From Panacagrimonas sp965216805 (GTDB lineage: Bacteria > Pseudomonadota > Gammaproteobacteria > Nevskiales > Nevskiaceae), in contig NZ_CBDCGN010000003.1 in assembly GCF_965216805.1 (NCBI RefSeq), positions 744,001 to 808,000 on the forward strand: a stretch of DNA of 64,000 nucleotides, read 5' to 3'. Position 1 is the stretch's first letter, and each line of letters starts with the position of its first letter. A model generated the notes under the pieces. The model was not told the origin of the DNA and made no database searches. It was given only the letters and a program-made list of their open reading frames with translations. The translations under genes were made by a program, and so were the position numbers. Below are positions 8,723 to 16,622 of this stretch, piece by piece.

Positions 8723-9950
8723 ACCAGTCCTGCGCGTAACGCGCCTCGAGTGCGCGAACGTCGCGCGATGCGGAAAGCGGGCTGCTGGCGTCGCTGAGCG
8801 TGCTCAGACGATCTGCAATCACACCGAATGTGCCACCCACGGAAATGGCGTAATCGGGTGCCAGCAGGCTATAGCAGGTGTTGGGCAGGTAGGCGCGCGG
8901 TGGCGCAAGGCCGTCCAGCTCGGCGGTGATCGACAGGGCAACGAGTTTGCCTTGCCCGTTGGCACTGAAAGCGGATTTAGGCATGGGTTGTGCGGCGGCC
9001 GCATCGCCGATCACATGAATGCCGGGATGGCGGGTGGATTCGAAGTTCGGGGCCTGTACCGGACACCAGCCGCTTTCGTCGGTCAGGTCCGCGGCCTGTG
9101 CAATCACGGCCGCGCGTTGCGGCGGAATCACGCTGGCGAGGTCAGCGCCGATGCGGGTGCCGTTGTGCAGGTACAGTTCGCCGCGTTTGGAATCGACGGC
9201 CACCACTTCGCCACCCGCTGCACGTGGCACCCATTCGATCAAGCCCGGATACAACGTGTCCCAGCCCAGGCGGAACAGCGCGTGCTTGGTGAAGTCGTCC
9301 TTGGCGTCGAGCAGCAGAATCTTGCTGCGTCGCCCCTTCGCCAACTGGTGCCAGGCCATCAGGCTGGCGCGCTCGTACGGCCCCGGCGGGCAGCGGTACG
9401 GATTGGCCGGCGCGCTGATCGCGATGGTGGCGCCATCGGGCAGGGCGTGCAGGCGCGCCCGCAAGGTCGAAACCTGGGCATCACCGAGCCAGGCGTGCGG
9501 CATGCCGTCGGTGGTGTCCGCGTTCAAGCCATCGATCATGTCCCAGCGTATGGAAACGCCGGGGCTCAGCACGATACGGTCGGCGCCGAGCTGGGTGCCG
9601 TCGTCCAAGGTGACGCGGCGGCTCACCGGGTCCAGCGCCACCGCGCGCTGCGCGCGCCAACGCAGTTTTGCGGTGCCCAGATGCGCCGGGCCGCGCACGA
9701 TGTCACCTTCGGCGCAGACGCCCGCGATGGCGGCGTTGGTCGATGGCCCGGTAAAGAAATGCGGACGTGGCTCGATGAGCGTGATCTCCACGTCCGGCGC
9801 CAGCCGCGCCAGGGTGCCCGCGCAGGTGCTGCCGCCGAATCCGCCGCCGATGACGATCACCCGCGCACGCGGCTGGGCGCCGGCCAGCACACGCAGCGGC
9901 AGGGTCGCGGCCAGGCCCGCCAGCAGCAGGTTTCTGCGGCGGCGATTCAC
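8691..9950 (-). CDS. FAD-dependent flavocytochrome c sulfide dehydrogenase-like subunit (FccB/SoxF type), 419 aa
   Basis: A Tat-like leader (NRRRRNLLLAGLAATLPL) precedes a Rossmann FAD site VIVIGGGFGG at about residues 31-40. The FccB redox disulfide appears intact: C187 in RCPPGPYERA and C359 in LPNTCYSL. The second FAD motif is GIHVIGDAAA near 310-319, and the C-terminal region matches the flavocytochrome-specific domain. The enzyme would oxidise sulfide (or a related sulfur compound) in the periplasm and pass electrons to the partner cytochrome. The GTG start at 9950 overlaps the cytochrome stop (GTGA). Substrate is inferred from family. Confidence 0.85.
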   Translation of the reverse strand: MNRRRRNLLLAGLAATLPLRVLAGAQPRARVIVIGGGFGGSTCAGTLARLAPDVEITLIEPRPHFFTGPSTNAAIAGVCAEGDIVRGPAHLGTAKLRWRAQRAVALDPVSRRVTLDDGTQLGADRIVLSPGVSIRWDMIDGLNADTTDGMPHAWLGDAQVSTLRARLHALPDGATIAISAPANPYRCPPGPYERASLMAWHQLAKGRRSKILLLDAKDDFTKHALFRLGWDTLYPGLIEWVPRAAGGEVVAVDSKRGELYLHNGTRIGADLASVIPPQRAAVIAQAADLTDESGWCPVQAPNFESTRHPGIHVIGDAAAAQPMPKSAFSANGQGKLVALSITAELDGLAPPRAYLPNTCYSLLAPDYAISVGGTFGVIADRLSTLSDASSPLSASRDVRALEARYAQDWYVHITRDTFG

Positions 9951-10243
9951 CGCCTGCGGTCGCCGAAGTGCGCGGCCAGGGCGGCGATGTCCTCGTCGCT
10001 CAGCGGCGCGGCCAACCGCGGCATGGCGGTACCGTCCAGGCTGCCGTCGCGATAGCCACGCAGACGTTGTTCGATCCGTGCGGCACTCAGATCCTGCAGG
10101 CGTGGCAGCTGTTGAGGCGGTGCCTGGCCGTCGCCGTGGCAGACCGGGCAAGACAGGTTCAAGGTGTCGGGCTCGCCCGCCATCGCGGCGAGCGCAGGGC
10201 CCGCCAGGAGCAGCGACGACAGGATTTGCAGGAGGAATTTCAC
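9947..10243 (-). CDS. Small monohaem cytochrome c, FccA-like, 98 aa
   Basis: Signal peptide of about 20-22 residues (cleavage near ALAAMAG), then one haem-binding CPVCH at residues 32-36 and a probable distal methionine at M74 in TAMPRLA. The fold is that of a class I/c4-half cytochrome c. It is translationally coupled to the flavoprotein gene downstream and is its likely electron acceptor in the periplasm. It starts at GTG 10243, with AAGG about 10 bases upstream. Many FccA proteins carry two haems; this one has a single haem. Confidence 0.85.
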   Translation of the reverse strand: MKFLLQILSSLLLAGPALAAMAGEPDTLNLSCPVCHGDGQAPPQQLPRLQDLSAARIEQRLRGYRDGSLDGTAMPRLAAPLSDEDIAALAAHFGDRRR

Positions 10244-10403
10244 GCACGCGCCTTGCGCAGGGTGGTGTGGTGATCAAGGCCGGGATTCTGGACGGACTCG
10301 GCAGGCGCCGCGAAGTGGCAGGAATGAGACCGCGTTGGCATCTGCAATGCGATGCGTACCGGCAGTCGGTGGGTCTTCACCTGTGGAGGAAAATTTCTGT
10401 CCA

Positions 10404-10495
10404 GATCGTCGTTCCGGCGCGCGCCGGAATCCAGATTCTGCAAGCCTTACTCCAACATCGCAGACTGGATTCCGGCCCTCGCCGGTATGACGATC
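10404..10495. repeat. Pair of inverted REP-like palindromes
   Basis: Two 31-base arms (10404-10434 and 10465-10495) face each other around a 30-base spacer. Each arm begins or ends GATCGTC/GACGATC, contains its own small palindrome (CCGGCGCGCGCCGG and CCGGCCCTCGCCGG) and ends or begins CCAG/CTGG. This is the structure of a REP doublet (BIME-like) and lies in the gap between two minus-strand genes, where it could act as an mRNA 3' stabiliser or attenuator. No transposase is nearby. Confidence 0.75.
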
Positions 10496-10523
10496 CTGTT
10501 TTTTGCATCCGCTCGTAGCGTGC

Positions 10524-11420
10524 TTAGGTGGTGTGCTGACGCACGAACGCGCCGAGCTGCTCGATCGCCTCTACGCCCTCGTCCAGGCGCGCGCAGAACA
10601 CGTGGAAGACGTGGATCTGGCCGTCCCACACGTCCAGCTTGACCTTCACGCCCGCCTGTTCGGCGCGGGCCGCAATGCGGCGCGAATCGTCCAGCAGCGT
10701 TTCGCGTTCGCCAACATGGATCAGCATCGGTGGCAGGCCGGACAGGTCGGCGTGCAGCGGCGAGATCAGCGGGTCGCGTGCCTGCTCGGCCTTGACCACC
10801 ATGCCCACCAGTTGCTGGATCATGGCCTTCTGCACGATGGGATCGACATCGGCCTTGGTGGTCATGGTGTCGCCGGTGGCTTCCATGTCCACCCAGGGCG
10901 AGATCGGCGTGGCGCAGGCCGGCATCGGCAGGCCGGCCTGCTTGATTGCCACCAGGGTGGCAAATGTCAGGCCGCCGCCGGCCGAGTCGCCGGCAATGGC
11001 GATGCGCTGCGGCTTGACGCCCTGGTCCAGCAACCAACGGTAGGCGGCGAGACTGTCTTCCACCGCCGCCGGAAACGGATGTTCGGGCGCCAGGCGATAG
11101 TCGACAAACAGCACCTGGGCCTGTGCCGAGGCCGAGAACTGCGCGGCCAGCCCGCCGTGCGAACGCGGACCGCCGAAGACGTAGCCGCCGCCGTGCAGAT
11201 ACAGCACCACGCGGTCGGCGCTGGCGCCGGGGGCGACGAACCACACCGCCTTGGCGCCGCCCGCGTTCACGGCTTCCTGTCGGGCGCCGACCTTGGACGG
11301 CACGCTGCTGGACACGGCATCCCAGTCCTCGCGCATCTGTTCCAGGGTGGTGTCGGCGCCCCAGGCGCCGAAGCAGGCGACCACATCGTGGATCACGGCA
11401 TCGAGTTGTGCTTGCGACAT
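10524..11420 (-). CDS. Alpha/beta hydrolase, hormone-sensitive-lipase family esterase, 298 aa
   Basis: Contains the oxyanion-hole signature LYLHGGGYVFGG near residue 75 and the nucleophile elbow GDSAGG near 144, the two hallmarks of bacterial HSL-family (family IV) carboxylesterases. FVDYRLAPEHPFPAA follows the HGGG motif as expected. The acid and histidine of the triad are probably in the region HVGERETLLDDS and WDGQIHVFHVF near the C-terminus. No signal peptide, so cytosolic; substrates are likely short acyl esters. It stands alone on the minus strand. Confidence 0.85.
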   Translation of the reverse strand: MSQAQLDAVIHDVVACFGAWGADTTLEQMREDWDAVSSSVPSKVGARQEAVNAGGAKAVWFVAPGASADRVVLYLHGGGYVFGGPRSHGGLAAQFSASAQAQVLFVDYRLAPEHPFPAAVEDSLAAYRWLLDQGVKPQRIAIAGDSAGGGLTFATLVAIKQAGLPMPACATPISPWVDMEATGDTMTTKADVDPIVQKAMIQQLVGMVVKAEQARDPLISPLHADLSGLPPMLIHVGERETLLDDSRRIAARAEQAGVKVKLDVWDGQIHVFHVFCARLDEGVEAIEQLGAFVRQHTT

Positions 11421-11661
11421 GCGGACTTCTCCTGTTGTGCGGTTGAACGTCGGTCTGTGCCGAGCCGCGCCACGGGCATCGATGCGGTGCTTGAAGAGCC
11501 CGCATCAGGGCGCTGGGGGCAACGTTAATGCAGAACGATGCGGGCCGGCATCCGGCTGGTCCCTTGCCCGGTTGTGGGCGGCGAGACGTCAAGACCGCGG
11601 CTTGTTGCCGCCTGCATTGAACACGATGTTGCAGCGCGTGGAGGCCGGCGGCCGCGCCGGC

Positions 11662-12375
11662 TCAGCCCGCCAGCGCGGCGCGCTGTGCCTCGATCAGTTG
11701 CGCGATGCCGCCCTGGGCCAGATCCAGAAGCTGGTTGAACTCGTCGCGCCGGAACGCGTGACCCTCCGCGGTCCCCTGCACCTCGATGAAATGTCCGGCC
11801 TCGTTCATGACGATGTTCATGTCGCACTCGCAGTCGGAGTCCTCCGCGTAGTCCAGGTCCAGCACCGGTTGGCCCTGGTGGATGCCGATGCTGACCGCGG
11901 CGACCTGCCCGTGTACCGGATTGCCCTTGATCTGGCGCCTGGCCTTCATTGCGGTGACCGCGTCCACCAGGGCCACGTAGCTGCCGGTGATCGCGGCGGT
12001 ACGGGTGCCGCCGTCGGCCTGCAACACATCGCAGTCCAGGGTGATGGTGAAACCGGTGAGCGCGCTCAGATCGACCACCGCGCGCAGGGAGCGGCCGATC
12101 AGACGCTGGATTTCCTGAGTGCGACCGGTCTGCTTGCCCTGCGCCGCCTCGCGCCGTCCGCGCGTGTGGGTGGCGCGCGGCAACATGCCGTATTCAGCGG
12201 TGACCCAGCCGCCGTCCTTCTTCCACGCCGGACCGCGCTCTTCGACGCTGGCGGTGCACAGCACCTGGGTGTCGCCGAATGCCACCAGCACCGAACCCTC
12301 GGCATGGCAGGTGAAGCGGCGCTGGATGGAGACGTTGCGAAGCTGGTCGGGCTGACGACCGGACGGACGGGCCAA
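11662..12375 (-). CDS. rph: Ribonuclease PH, 237 aa
   Basis: 3'-to-5' phosphorolytic exoribonuclease that trims tRNA precursors in the cytosol. The N-terminus MARPSGRQPDQLRNVSI, the segment EYGMLPRATHTR (phosphate-binding arginines) and ADGGTRTAAITGSYVAL at about 120-134 are diagnostic of RNase PH; HAFRRDEFNQLLDLA closes the protein. Length is normal. It is transcribed away from sufE. In Xanthomonas rph is, from memory, close to rdgB and hemW; here those genes lie 16 kb away. Confidence 0.97.
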   Translation of the reverse strand: MARPSGRQPDQLRNVSIQRRFTCHAEGSVLVAFGDTQVLCTASVEERGPAWKKDGGWVTAEYGMLPRATHTRGRREAAQGKQTGRTQEIQRLIGRSLRAVVDLSALTGFTITLDCDVLQADGGTRTAAITGSYVALVDAVTAMKARRQIKGNPVHGQVAAVSIGIHQGQPVLDLDYAEDSDCECDMNIVMNEAGHFIEVQGTAEGHAFRRDEFNQLLDLAQGGIAQLIEAQRAALAG

Positions 12376-12440
12376 GGGGCGTCTCCATTAGGCAAAGCGC
12401 GGATTGTAGTCCTTAGCCGCGAGTCGCCGGTGTGCCCCTT

Positions 12441-12446
12441 TACAAT
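12441..12446 (+). promoter_or_regulatory. Candidate -10 box TACAAT for a leaderless sufE-type transcript
   Basis: TACAAT ends six bases before the ATG at 12453, so initiation at the usual distance would begin at or within a base or two of the start codon. No Shine-Dalgarno sequence precedes the ATG. No convincing -35 hexamer is seen at 16-18 bases. The same arrangement occurs before rdgB at 28817. Confidence 0.45.
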
Positions 12447-12452
12447 GCCGCG

Positions 12453-12866
12453 ATGGATATAGACGAGCTGGCCGATACTTTCGAACTGCTGGGCGACTGG
12501 GAAGAGCGCTACCGCTACCTGATCGAGCTGGGGCGCAAGCTGGAGCCGATGCCGGACGAGGAGAAGGACGACGCCCACAAGGTGCGCGGCTGCATGAGTC
12601 AGGTGTGGCTGGCGCACACGGTGCACGACGGCGCGCAGAAGACGCTGGCGTTTCGCGGCGACTCCGACGCCCACATCGTCAGAGGCCTGATTGCGCTGCT
12701 GTTGGGACTGACTTCCGGCAAGACGCCGCAGGAGATTCTGGACATGGACATCGCCGCGGCGTTCACCCGCCTGGGCCTGGAACAGCACATCAGCATGAAC
12801 CGGCGCAACGGCTTTTACGCCATGGTAGAACGCATCAAGCAGATGGCGGCCACCGCCGCGGCGTGA
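12453..12866 (+). CDS. sufE: SufE-family cysteine desulfurase sulfur acceptor, 137 aa
   Basis: SufE/CsdE proteins take persulfide sulfur from a SufS-type desulfurase and stimulate Fe-S cluster assembly. The reactive cysteine is C47 in KVRGCMSQVW, followed by the family fold through SDAHIVRGLIALLLGLTSGKTPQEIL and the C-terminal SMNRRNGFYAMVERIK. The ATG at 12453 gives the usual N-terminus (DELADTFELLGDWEERYRYL); a GTG at 12432 would add seven residues. No suf or csd gene is adjacent. Confidence 0.92.
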   Translation: MDIDELADTFELLGDWEERYRYLIELGRKLEPMPDEEKDDAHKVRGCMSQVWLAHTVHDGAQKTLAFRGDSDAHIVRGLIALLLGLTSGKTPQEILDMDIAAAFTRLGLEQHISMNRRNGFYAMVERIKQMAATAAA

Positions 12867-12941
12867 CCGCGGCCACGCCCGACGCTGGACCGCCACGGGC
12901 CGCGTGCGATACTCCAAGCGCATTCATACCGGGGAATAAAA

Positions 12942-13898
12942 ATGGACTTCGTCGCCGTCGCCATCGTCATCTTCGCCATCGTCACCCTGTGGAAAGGGGT
13001 AGTCACCGTGCCGCAGGGCATGGAGTACACGATCGAACGATTCGGCAAGTATCGCGCCACGTTTTCGCCGGGGCTGCACTGGCTGGTTCCTTACATCGAC
13101 GGCATCGGCCGCAAACTGTCGATGATGGAGCAGGTGCTGGACGTGCCCAGCCAGGAAGTCATCACCAAGGACAACGCCATGGTCGGCGTGGACGGCGTGG
13201 TGTTCTTCCAGATTCTGGATGCGCCCAAGGCCGCTTACGAGGTGCAGAACCTGGAGCTGGCCACCATGCAGCTCACCATGACGAACCTGCGTACGGTGAT
13301 GGGCTCGATGGATCTGGACGAACTGCTCAGCCAGCGCGACCACATCAACGCCAAGCTGCTGACCGTGGTCGACGATGCCACCACGCCCTGGGGCATCAAG
13401 GTCACGCGCATCGAGATCCGCGACATCCGCCCGCCCACCGACCTGGTCAACGCCATGGGCAGGCAGATGAAGGCCGAGCGCGAAAAGCGCGCCAATATTC
13501 TGGAAGCCGAGGGCTTTCGTGCGGCCGCCATCCTCAAAGCCGAGGGCGAACGGCAGGCGCAGATTCTGGGTGCCGAGGGCATGAAGCAGGAACAGATTCT
13601 GGAGGCCGAGGGCCGCCGCGAAGCCGCGTTTCGCGATGCCGAGGCACGCGAGCGCGAGGCGGAGGCCGAGGCCAAGGCGACCACCATGGTGAGCCAGGCC
13701 ATCGCCACCGGCGATGTGCAGGCCATCAATTATTTCGTGGCCACCAAGTACATCGAGGCGCTGGGCCAGATCGCCACCAGTCCCAACGAGAAGCTGGTGC
13801 TGATGCCGCTGGAAGCCGGCAACGTGATCGGTGCGCTGGGTGGCATTGCGGAGCTGGCGAAGAAGGCTGGCGTGCCCACCACCCCCGCCGCGCGCTGA
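12942..13898 (+). CDS. SPFH/stomatin-like membrane protein (QmcA/slipin type), 318 aa
   Basis: One N-terminal membrane helix (about residues 3-20), then the band-7/SPFH domain beginning VVTVPQGMEYTIERFGKYRATFSPGL. A long charged alpha-helical segment from about 165 to 245 (KAEREKRANILEAEG and related A-E-G repeats) is the oligomerisation region. Such proteins form ring scaffolds at membrane microdomains and work with an NfeD partner, encoded immediately downstream. The start ATG has GGGGA about eight bases upstream. Confidence 0.93.
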   Translation: MDFVAVAIVIFAIVTLWKGVVTVPQGMEYTIERFGKYRATFSPGLHWLVPYIDGIGRKLSMMEQVLDVPSQEVITKDNAMVGVDGVVFFQILDAPKAAYEVQNLELATMQLTMTNLRTVMGSMDLDELLSQRDHINAKLLTVVDDATTPWGIKVTRIEIRDIRPPTDLVNAMGRQMKAEREKRANILEAEGFRAAAILKAEGERQAQILGAEGMKQEQILEAEGRREAAFRDAEAREREAEAEAKATTMVSQAIATGDVQAINYFVATKYIEALGQIATSPNEKLVLMPLEAGNVIGALGGIAELAKKAGVPTTPAAR

Positions 13899-13912
13899 CG
13901 CGGGGCGCCGTC

Positions 13913-14353
13913 ATGTTCCTCGAACACGCGGTCTACTGGCACTGGTTCATTCTGGGGCTGGCCCTGCTGGTGCTGGAAATGCTCATTCCCGCCAACCTGA
14001 TCCTGCTGTGGATGGGCATCTCGGCGATGGTGGTAGGGCTGGCGATGTGGGTGGTGCCGATCACCTGGCCGGTGCAGCTGGTGTTGTTTTCGATCCTGTC
14101 GCTGGCCAGCTTCTTCGTCTACCGCAAACTGCGCCCGCCGGAGCGGCCCAGCGACGCGCCCAATCTCAACCGCCGCGGCGAATCCTACGTGGGCCGTACG
14201 TTCACCCTGAGCGCGCCCATCATCAACGGTGTCGGCAAGCTCAAAGTGGACGATTCGCAGTGGCGCGTGGCCGGCCCGGACTTGCCGGAAGGGACCCCCG
14301 TGCGCGTGATCAAGACCGAAGGAGCGACCCTGCGGGTCGAGCGTGCGGAGTAA
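13913..14353 (+). CDS. NfeD-like membrane protein, 146 aa
   Basis: Short-form NfeD (NfeD1b): transmembrane helices fill residues about 5-70 (HWFILGLALLVLEMLIPANLILLWMG...), and a C-terminal OB-fold domain follows from about 85 (GRTFTLSAPIINGVGKLKV and DSQWRVAGPDLPEGTPVRVI). It lies 14 bases after the stomatin-like gene, the conserved NfeD-SPFH pairing. The ATG at 13913 is the first start giving the membrane domain; the long open frame upstream is an out-of-frame shadow of the stomatin and SufE genes. Confidence 0.9.
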   Translation: MFLEHAVYWHWFILGLALLVLEMLIPANLILLWMGISAMVVGLAMWVVPITWPVQLVLFSILSLASFFVYRKLRPPERPSDAPNLNRRGESYVGRTFTLSAPIINGVGKLKVDDSQWRVAGPDLPEGTPVRVIKTEGATLRVERAE

Positions 14354-15077
14354 CGGCCGCCACCCCAGACGCGGCGCGCTGCGTCAGCCACTGCCCCGGG
14401 TTGCGGTCCCCCACGCACTCGAAAGCACGCGCGACCGCGTCTACAGCTTCGGCGAGCATCTGGCCGACGCCGTCACCCACGGCCTGGGCGTGGTGTTGGC
14501 CATCGTCGGGTTGTGCGTGCTGGTGGTGCGCGCGGCGCTCTACGGCGATGCCCTGCATGTGGTGGCCTGCAGCGTGTTCGGCGCCACCTTGGTGATGATG
14601 TACACCGCCTCCACGCTCTATCACAGCATTCCGCTGCCGCGTGCGCGGCATGTGCTGCGGGTGATCGATCATTCGCTGATCTTCCTGCTCATCGCCGGCA
14701 CCTACACGCCGTTCACCCTGGTGGTCCTGCACGGCCCCTGGGGATGGAGCCTGTTCGGCTTCACCTGGGGGCTGGCGGCGATCGGCGTGGCCCTGAAGAT
14801 CTTCACCACCGGCCGCTACGAAACCATCTCGCTGGCAATCTATCTGCTGATGGGCTGGTGCGCGATCGTCGCGGTCAAGCCGCTATGGGACCGGCTCGAT
14901 CCGGAGGGCTTGCTGCTGCTGGCGGCCGGCGGCGTGGTCTACAGTGGCGGCGTGGCGTTCTACGTGTGGCAGCGGCTGCGTTATCACCACGCGATCTGGC
15001 ATCTGTTCGTGCTCGGCGGCAGCGTGCTGCACTGGTTCACCGTGTATTTCTACGTGGTGCCCGGGCCGCCGGGCTGA
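14343..15077 (+). CDS. Hemolysin III / PAQR-family membrane protein, 244 aa
   Basis: Seven predicted membrane helices with the family's conserved metal-site residues: YSFGEHLADAVTHGLG at the N-terminal side, S-x-x-x-H in TASTLYHSIPLPRARHVLRV followed by DHSLIFLLIAGTYTPF, and the C-terminal HAIWHLFVLGGSVLHWF. These match YqfA/hemolysin III proteins; the haemolysin name is historical and the bacterial role is uncertain. The only in-frame early start is GTG 14343, which overlaps nfeD by 11 bases; the first 25 residues are unlike the family and could be untranslated if a CTG is used. Confidence 0.88.
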   Translation: MRSNGRHPRRGALRQPLPRVAVPHALESTRDRVYSFGEHLADAVTHGLGVVLAIVGLCVLVVRAALYGDALHVVACSVFGATLVMMYTASTLYHSIPLPRARHVLRVIDHSLIFLLIAGTYTPFTLVVLHGPWGWSLFGFTWGLAAIGVALKIFTTGRYETISLAIYLLMGWCAIVAVKPLWDRLDPEGLLLLAAGGVVYSGGVAFYVWQRLRYHHAIWHLFVLGGSVLHWFTVYFYVVPGPPG

Positions 15078-15095
15078 ACCGCAAGGAGTCTGCGC

Positions 15096-15962
15096 ATGTT
15101 CAAGGCCGTGGCCAGCCCCTATCTGGTGCCGTTCGACGGTACGTTCCGCGTCGCGAAGTCGCCGACGCGACCGCCGGCCAAGGCGCCGGACAAGAAAGAC
15201 CTCAAGCAGCAGCTCGAGGACGCGGTAGAGACGCTGGCGGAGCTGCAAAGAATCCTCTACGCCTACGATCACCACGCCATCCTGCTGGTGTTCCAGGCCA
15301 TGGACGCCGCCGGCAAGGACTCCACCATCCGCGCCGTGCTGTCCGGCGTCGACCCGGCCGGCTGCGAGGTCTACTCGTTCAAGCGGCCGTCGGAGACCGA
15401 GCTCGACCACGACTTCCTCTGGCGCACCGCGCGCTGCCTGCCCCAGCGCGGACGTATCGGCGTGTTCAACCGCAGCTACTACGAGGAAGTGCTCGCCGTG
15501 CGCGTGCAACCCGAGTTTCTCGACCGCCAGAACCTGCCCGACCGGCCCGGGCTGGACCGGGCGTGGGAAGAGCGCTTCGAATCCATTCGCGATCACGAAA
15601 AACACCTGGCCCGCAACGGCACCGTGATCCTCAAGTTCTGGCTCAATGTCTCGCTCGAAGAACAGCGCGAGCGCTTTCTGGCCCGTCTCGACGAACCCGA
15701 GAAGAACTGGAAATTCGAATCCGGCGATCTTGCTTCCCGCGCGCGCTGGCCGGACTACATGAAGGCCTACGAGGCCGCGCTCAACGCCACCTCCATCGAT
15801 CACGCGCCGTGGTACGCGATCCCTGCGGACAGCAAACCCTATATGCGCGCCACGGTGGCCGATATCGTGGTGCGCACCCTGCAATCGCTGGACCTGCGCT
15901 GGCCGAAGCTGGACCCGGCGGAGCGCGCAAAGTTTGACGAGATGCGCAAGTTGCTGGGCTGA
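15096..15962 (+). CDS. Polyphosphate kinase 2 family phosphotransferase, class III-like, 288 aa
   Basis: Transfers phosphate between polyphosphate and nucleotides in the cytosol. The Walker A-like segment is LLVFQAMDAAGKDSTIRAVL near residues 65-84, and the lid/Walker B region is RGRIGVFNRSYYEEVLAVRV near 125-145; LDHDFLWR between them is typical of PPK2 class III enzymes, which can phosphorylate AMP and ADP. Full length for the family. Preceded by an AAGGAG ribosome site. Nucleotide preference is inferred from motif similarity only. Confidence 0.9.
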   Translation: MFKAVASPYLVPFDGTFRVAKSPTRPPAKAPDKKDLKQQLEDAVETLAELQRILYAYDHHAILLVFQAMDAAGKDSTIRAVLSGVDPAGCEVYSFKRPSETELDHDFLWRTARCLPQRGRIGVFNRSYYEEVLAVRVQPEFLDRQNLPDRPGLDRAWEERFESIRDHEKHLARNGTVILKFWLNVSLEEQRERFLARLDEPEKNWKFESGDLASRARWPDYMKAYEAALNATSIDHAPWYAIPADSKPYMRATVADIVVRTLQSLDLRWPKLDPAERAKFDEMRKLLG

Positions 15963-15998
15963 GGTTGCGACCGCTCGCGCATGATCGGAAGCCGGCTC

Positions 15999-16622
15999 TC
16001 AGTTGGCCGCAACCGCAACGCCGCTTCTCCAACTGCGAGCCACCCGAAAGCCCAGCAGCACCGCCAGAATCGCGGCATACAGCAAGGGCTCCCGCAAGTC
16101 CGACTTCACCAGCCAGATGAAGTGCAGCACGCCGAGCATGGCCGCAATGTAGACCAGCCGGTGCAGCCGCTTCCAGTTGCGTTTCAACCGTCGCTGCCAG
16201 CCTGGCGTGGAGGTCACCGTCAGTGGTAGCAGGATCATCCAGGCGGCGAAGCCCACGGTCAGATAGCGTCGCTCGACGAGGTCTTCGGCCAGCGTCGGCA
16301 GAGACCATTGCAGGTCGAGCGTGAGGTAGACCGCGAAGTGCACGCAGACCCAGGCGTAGACCCACAAGCCGAGCAGCCGCCGCACCTGCACGAATTCGAC
16401 TCGGCCGGTGAGTTGACGCAGCGGCGTCATCGCCAGGGTGAGCAGCAGCAGGCGCAATGCCCAGATACCGGTCAGGTGCGACACGGCTTCCACCGGATTG
16501 GCACCGAGCTGCTGCTGGACGATGCGCCAACTCAGTTCCAGCGCCGGCCACAGGCCCAAACCCCAGGCGACCGTGCGAAAGGCCCACAACAGCGGTAGCC
16601 GCTTCGGGCGCGACGGCGCCAT
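15999..16622 (-). CDS. msrQ: MsrQ haem-binding membrane subunit of the periplasmic methionine sulfoxide reductase, 207 aa
   Basis: Six-helix ferric-reductase-like membrane protein that feeds quinol electrons to MsrP. Conserved parts include GIWALRLLLLTLAMTPLR, RRLLGLWVYAWVCVHFAVY (haem histidine), and NWKRLHRLVYIAAMLGVLHFIW (paired histidines). The ATG at 16622 overlaps the msrP stop by one base (TGATG), so the two are coupled; a TTG at 16625 is an alternative. Confidence 0.95.
   Translation of the reverse strand: MAPSRPKRLPLLWAFRTVAWGLGLWPALELSWRIVQQQLGANPVEAVSHLTGIWALRLLLLTLAMTPLRQLTGRVEFVQVRRLLGLWVYAWVCVHFAVYLTLDLQWSLPTLAEDLVERRYLTVGFAAWMILLPLTVTSTPGWQRRLKRNWKRLHRLVYIAAMLGVLHFIWLVKSDLREPLLYAAILAVLLGFRVARSWRSGVAVAAN

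Noticed and set aside
11644..11661. GCCGGC hairpin just after the rph stop as a terminator
   Set aside because: Six-base GC stem without a T run; such palindromes are expected by chance at this GC content.
12605..13912. Open frame running through sufE and the stomatin-like gene into nfeD
   Set aside because: Only the part from the ATG at 13913 has a recognisable domain (NfeD); the rest is the third-frame shadow of two well-supported genes.
14513..15937. 474-codon plus-strand frame over hemolysin III and PPK2 genes
   Set aside because: Arg/Ala/Gly-rich shadow of two genes with clear family motifs in other frames.
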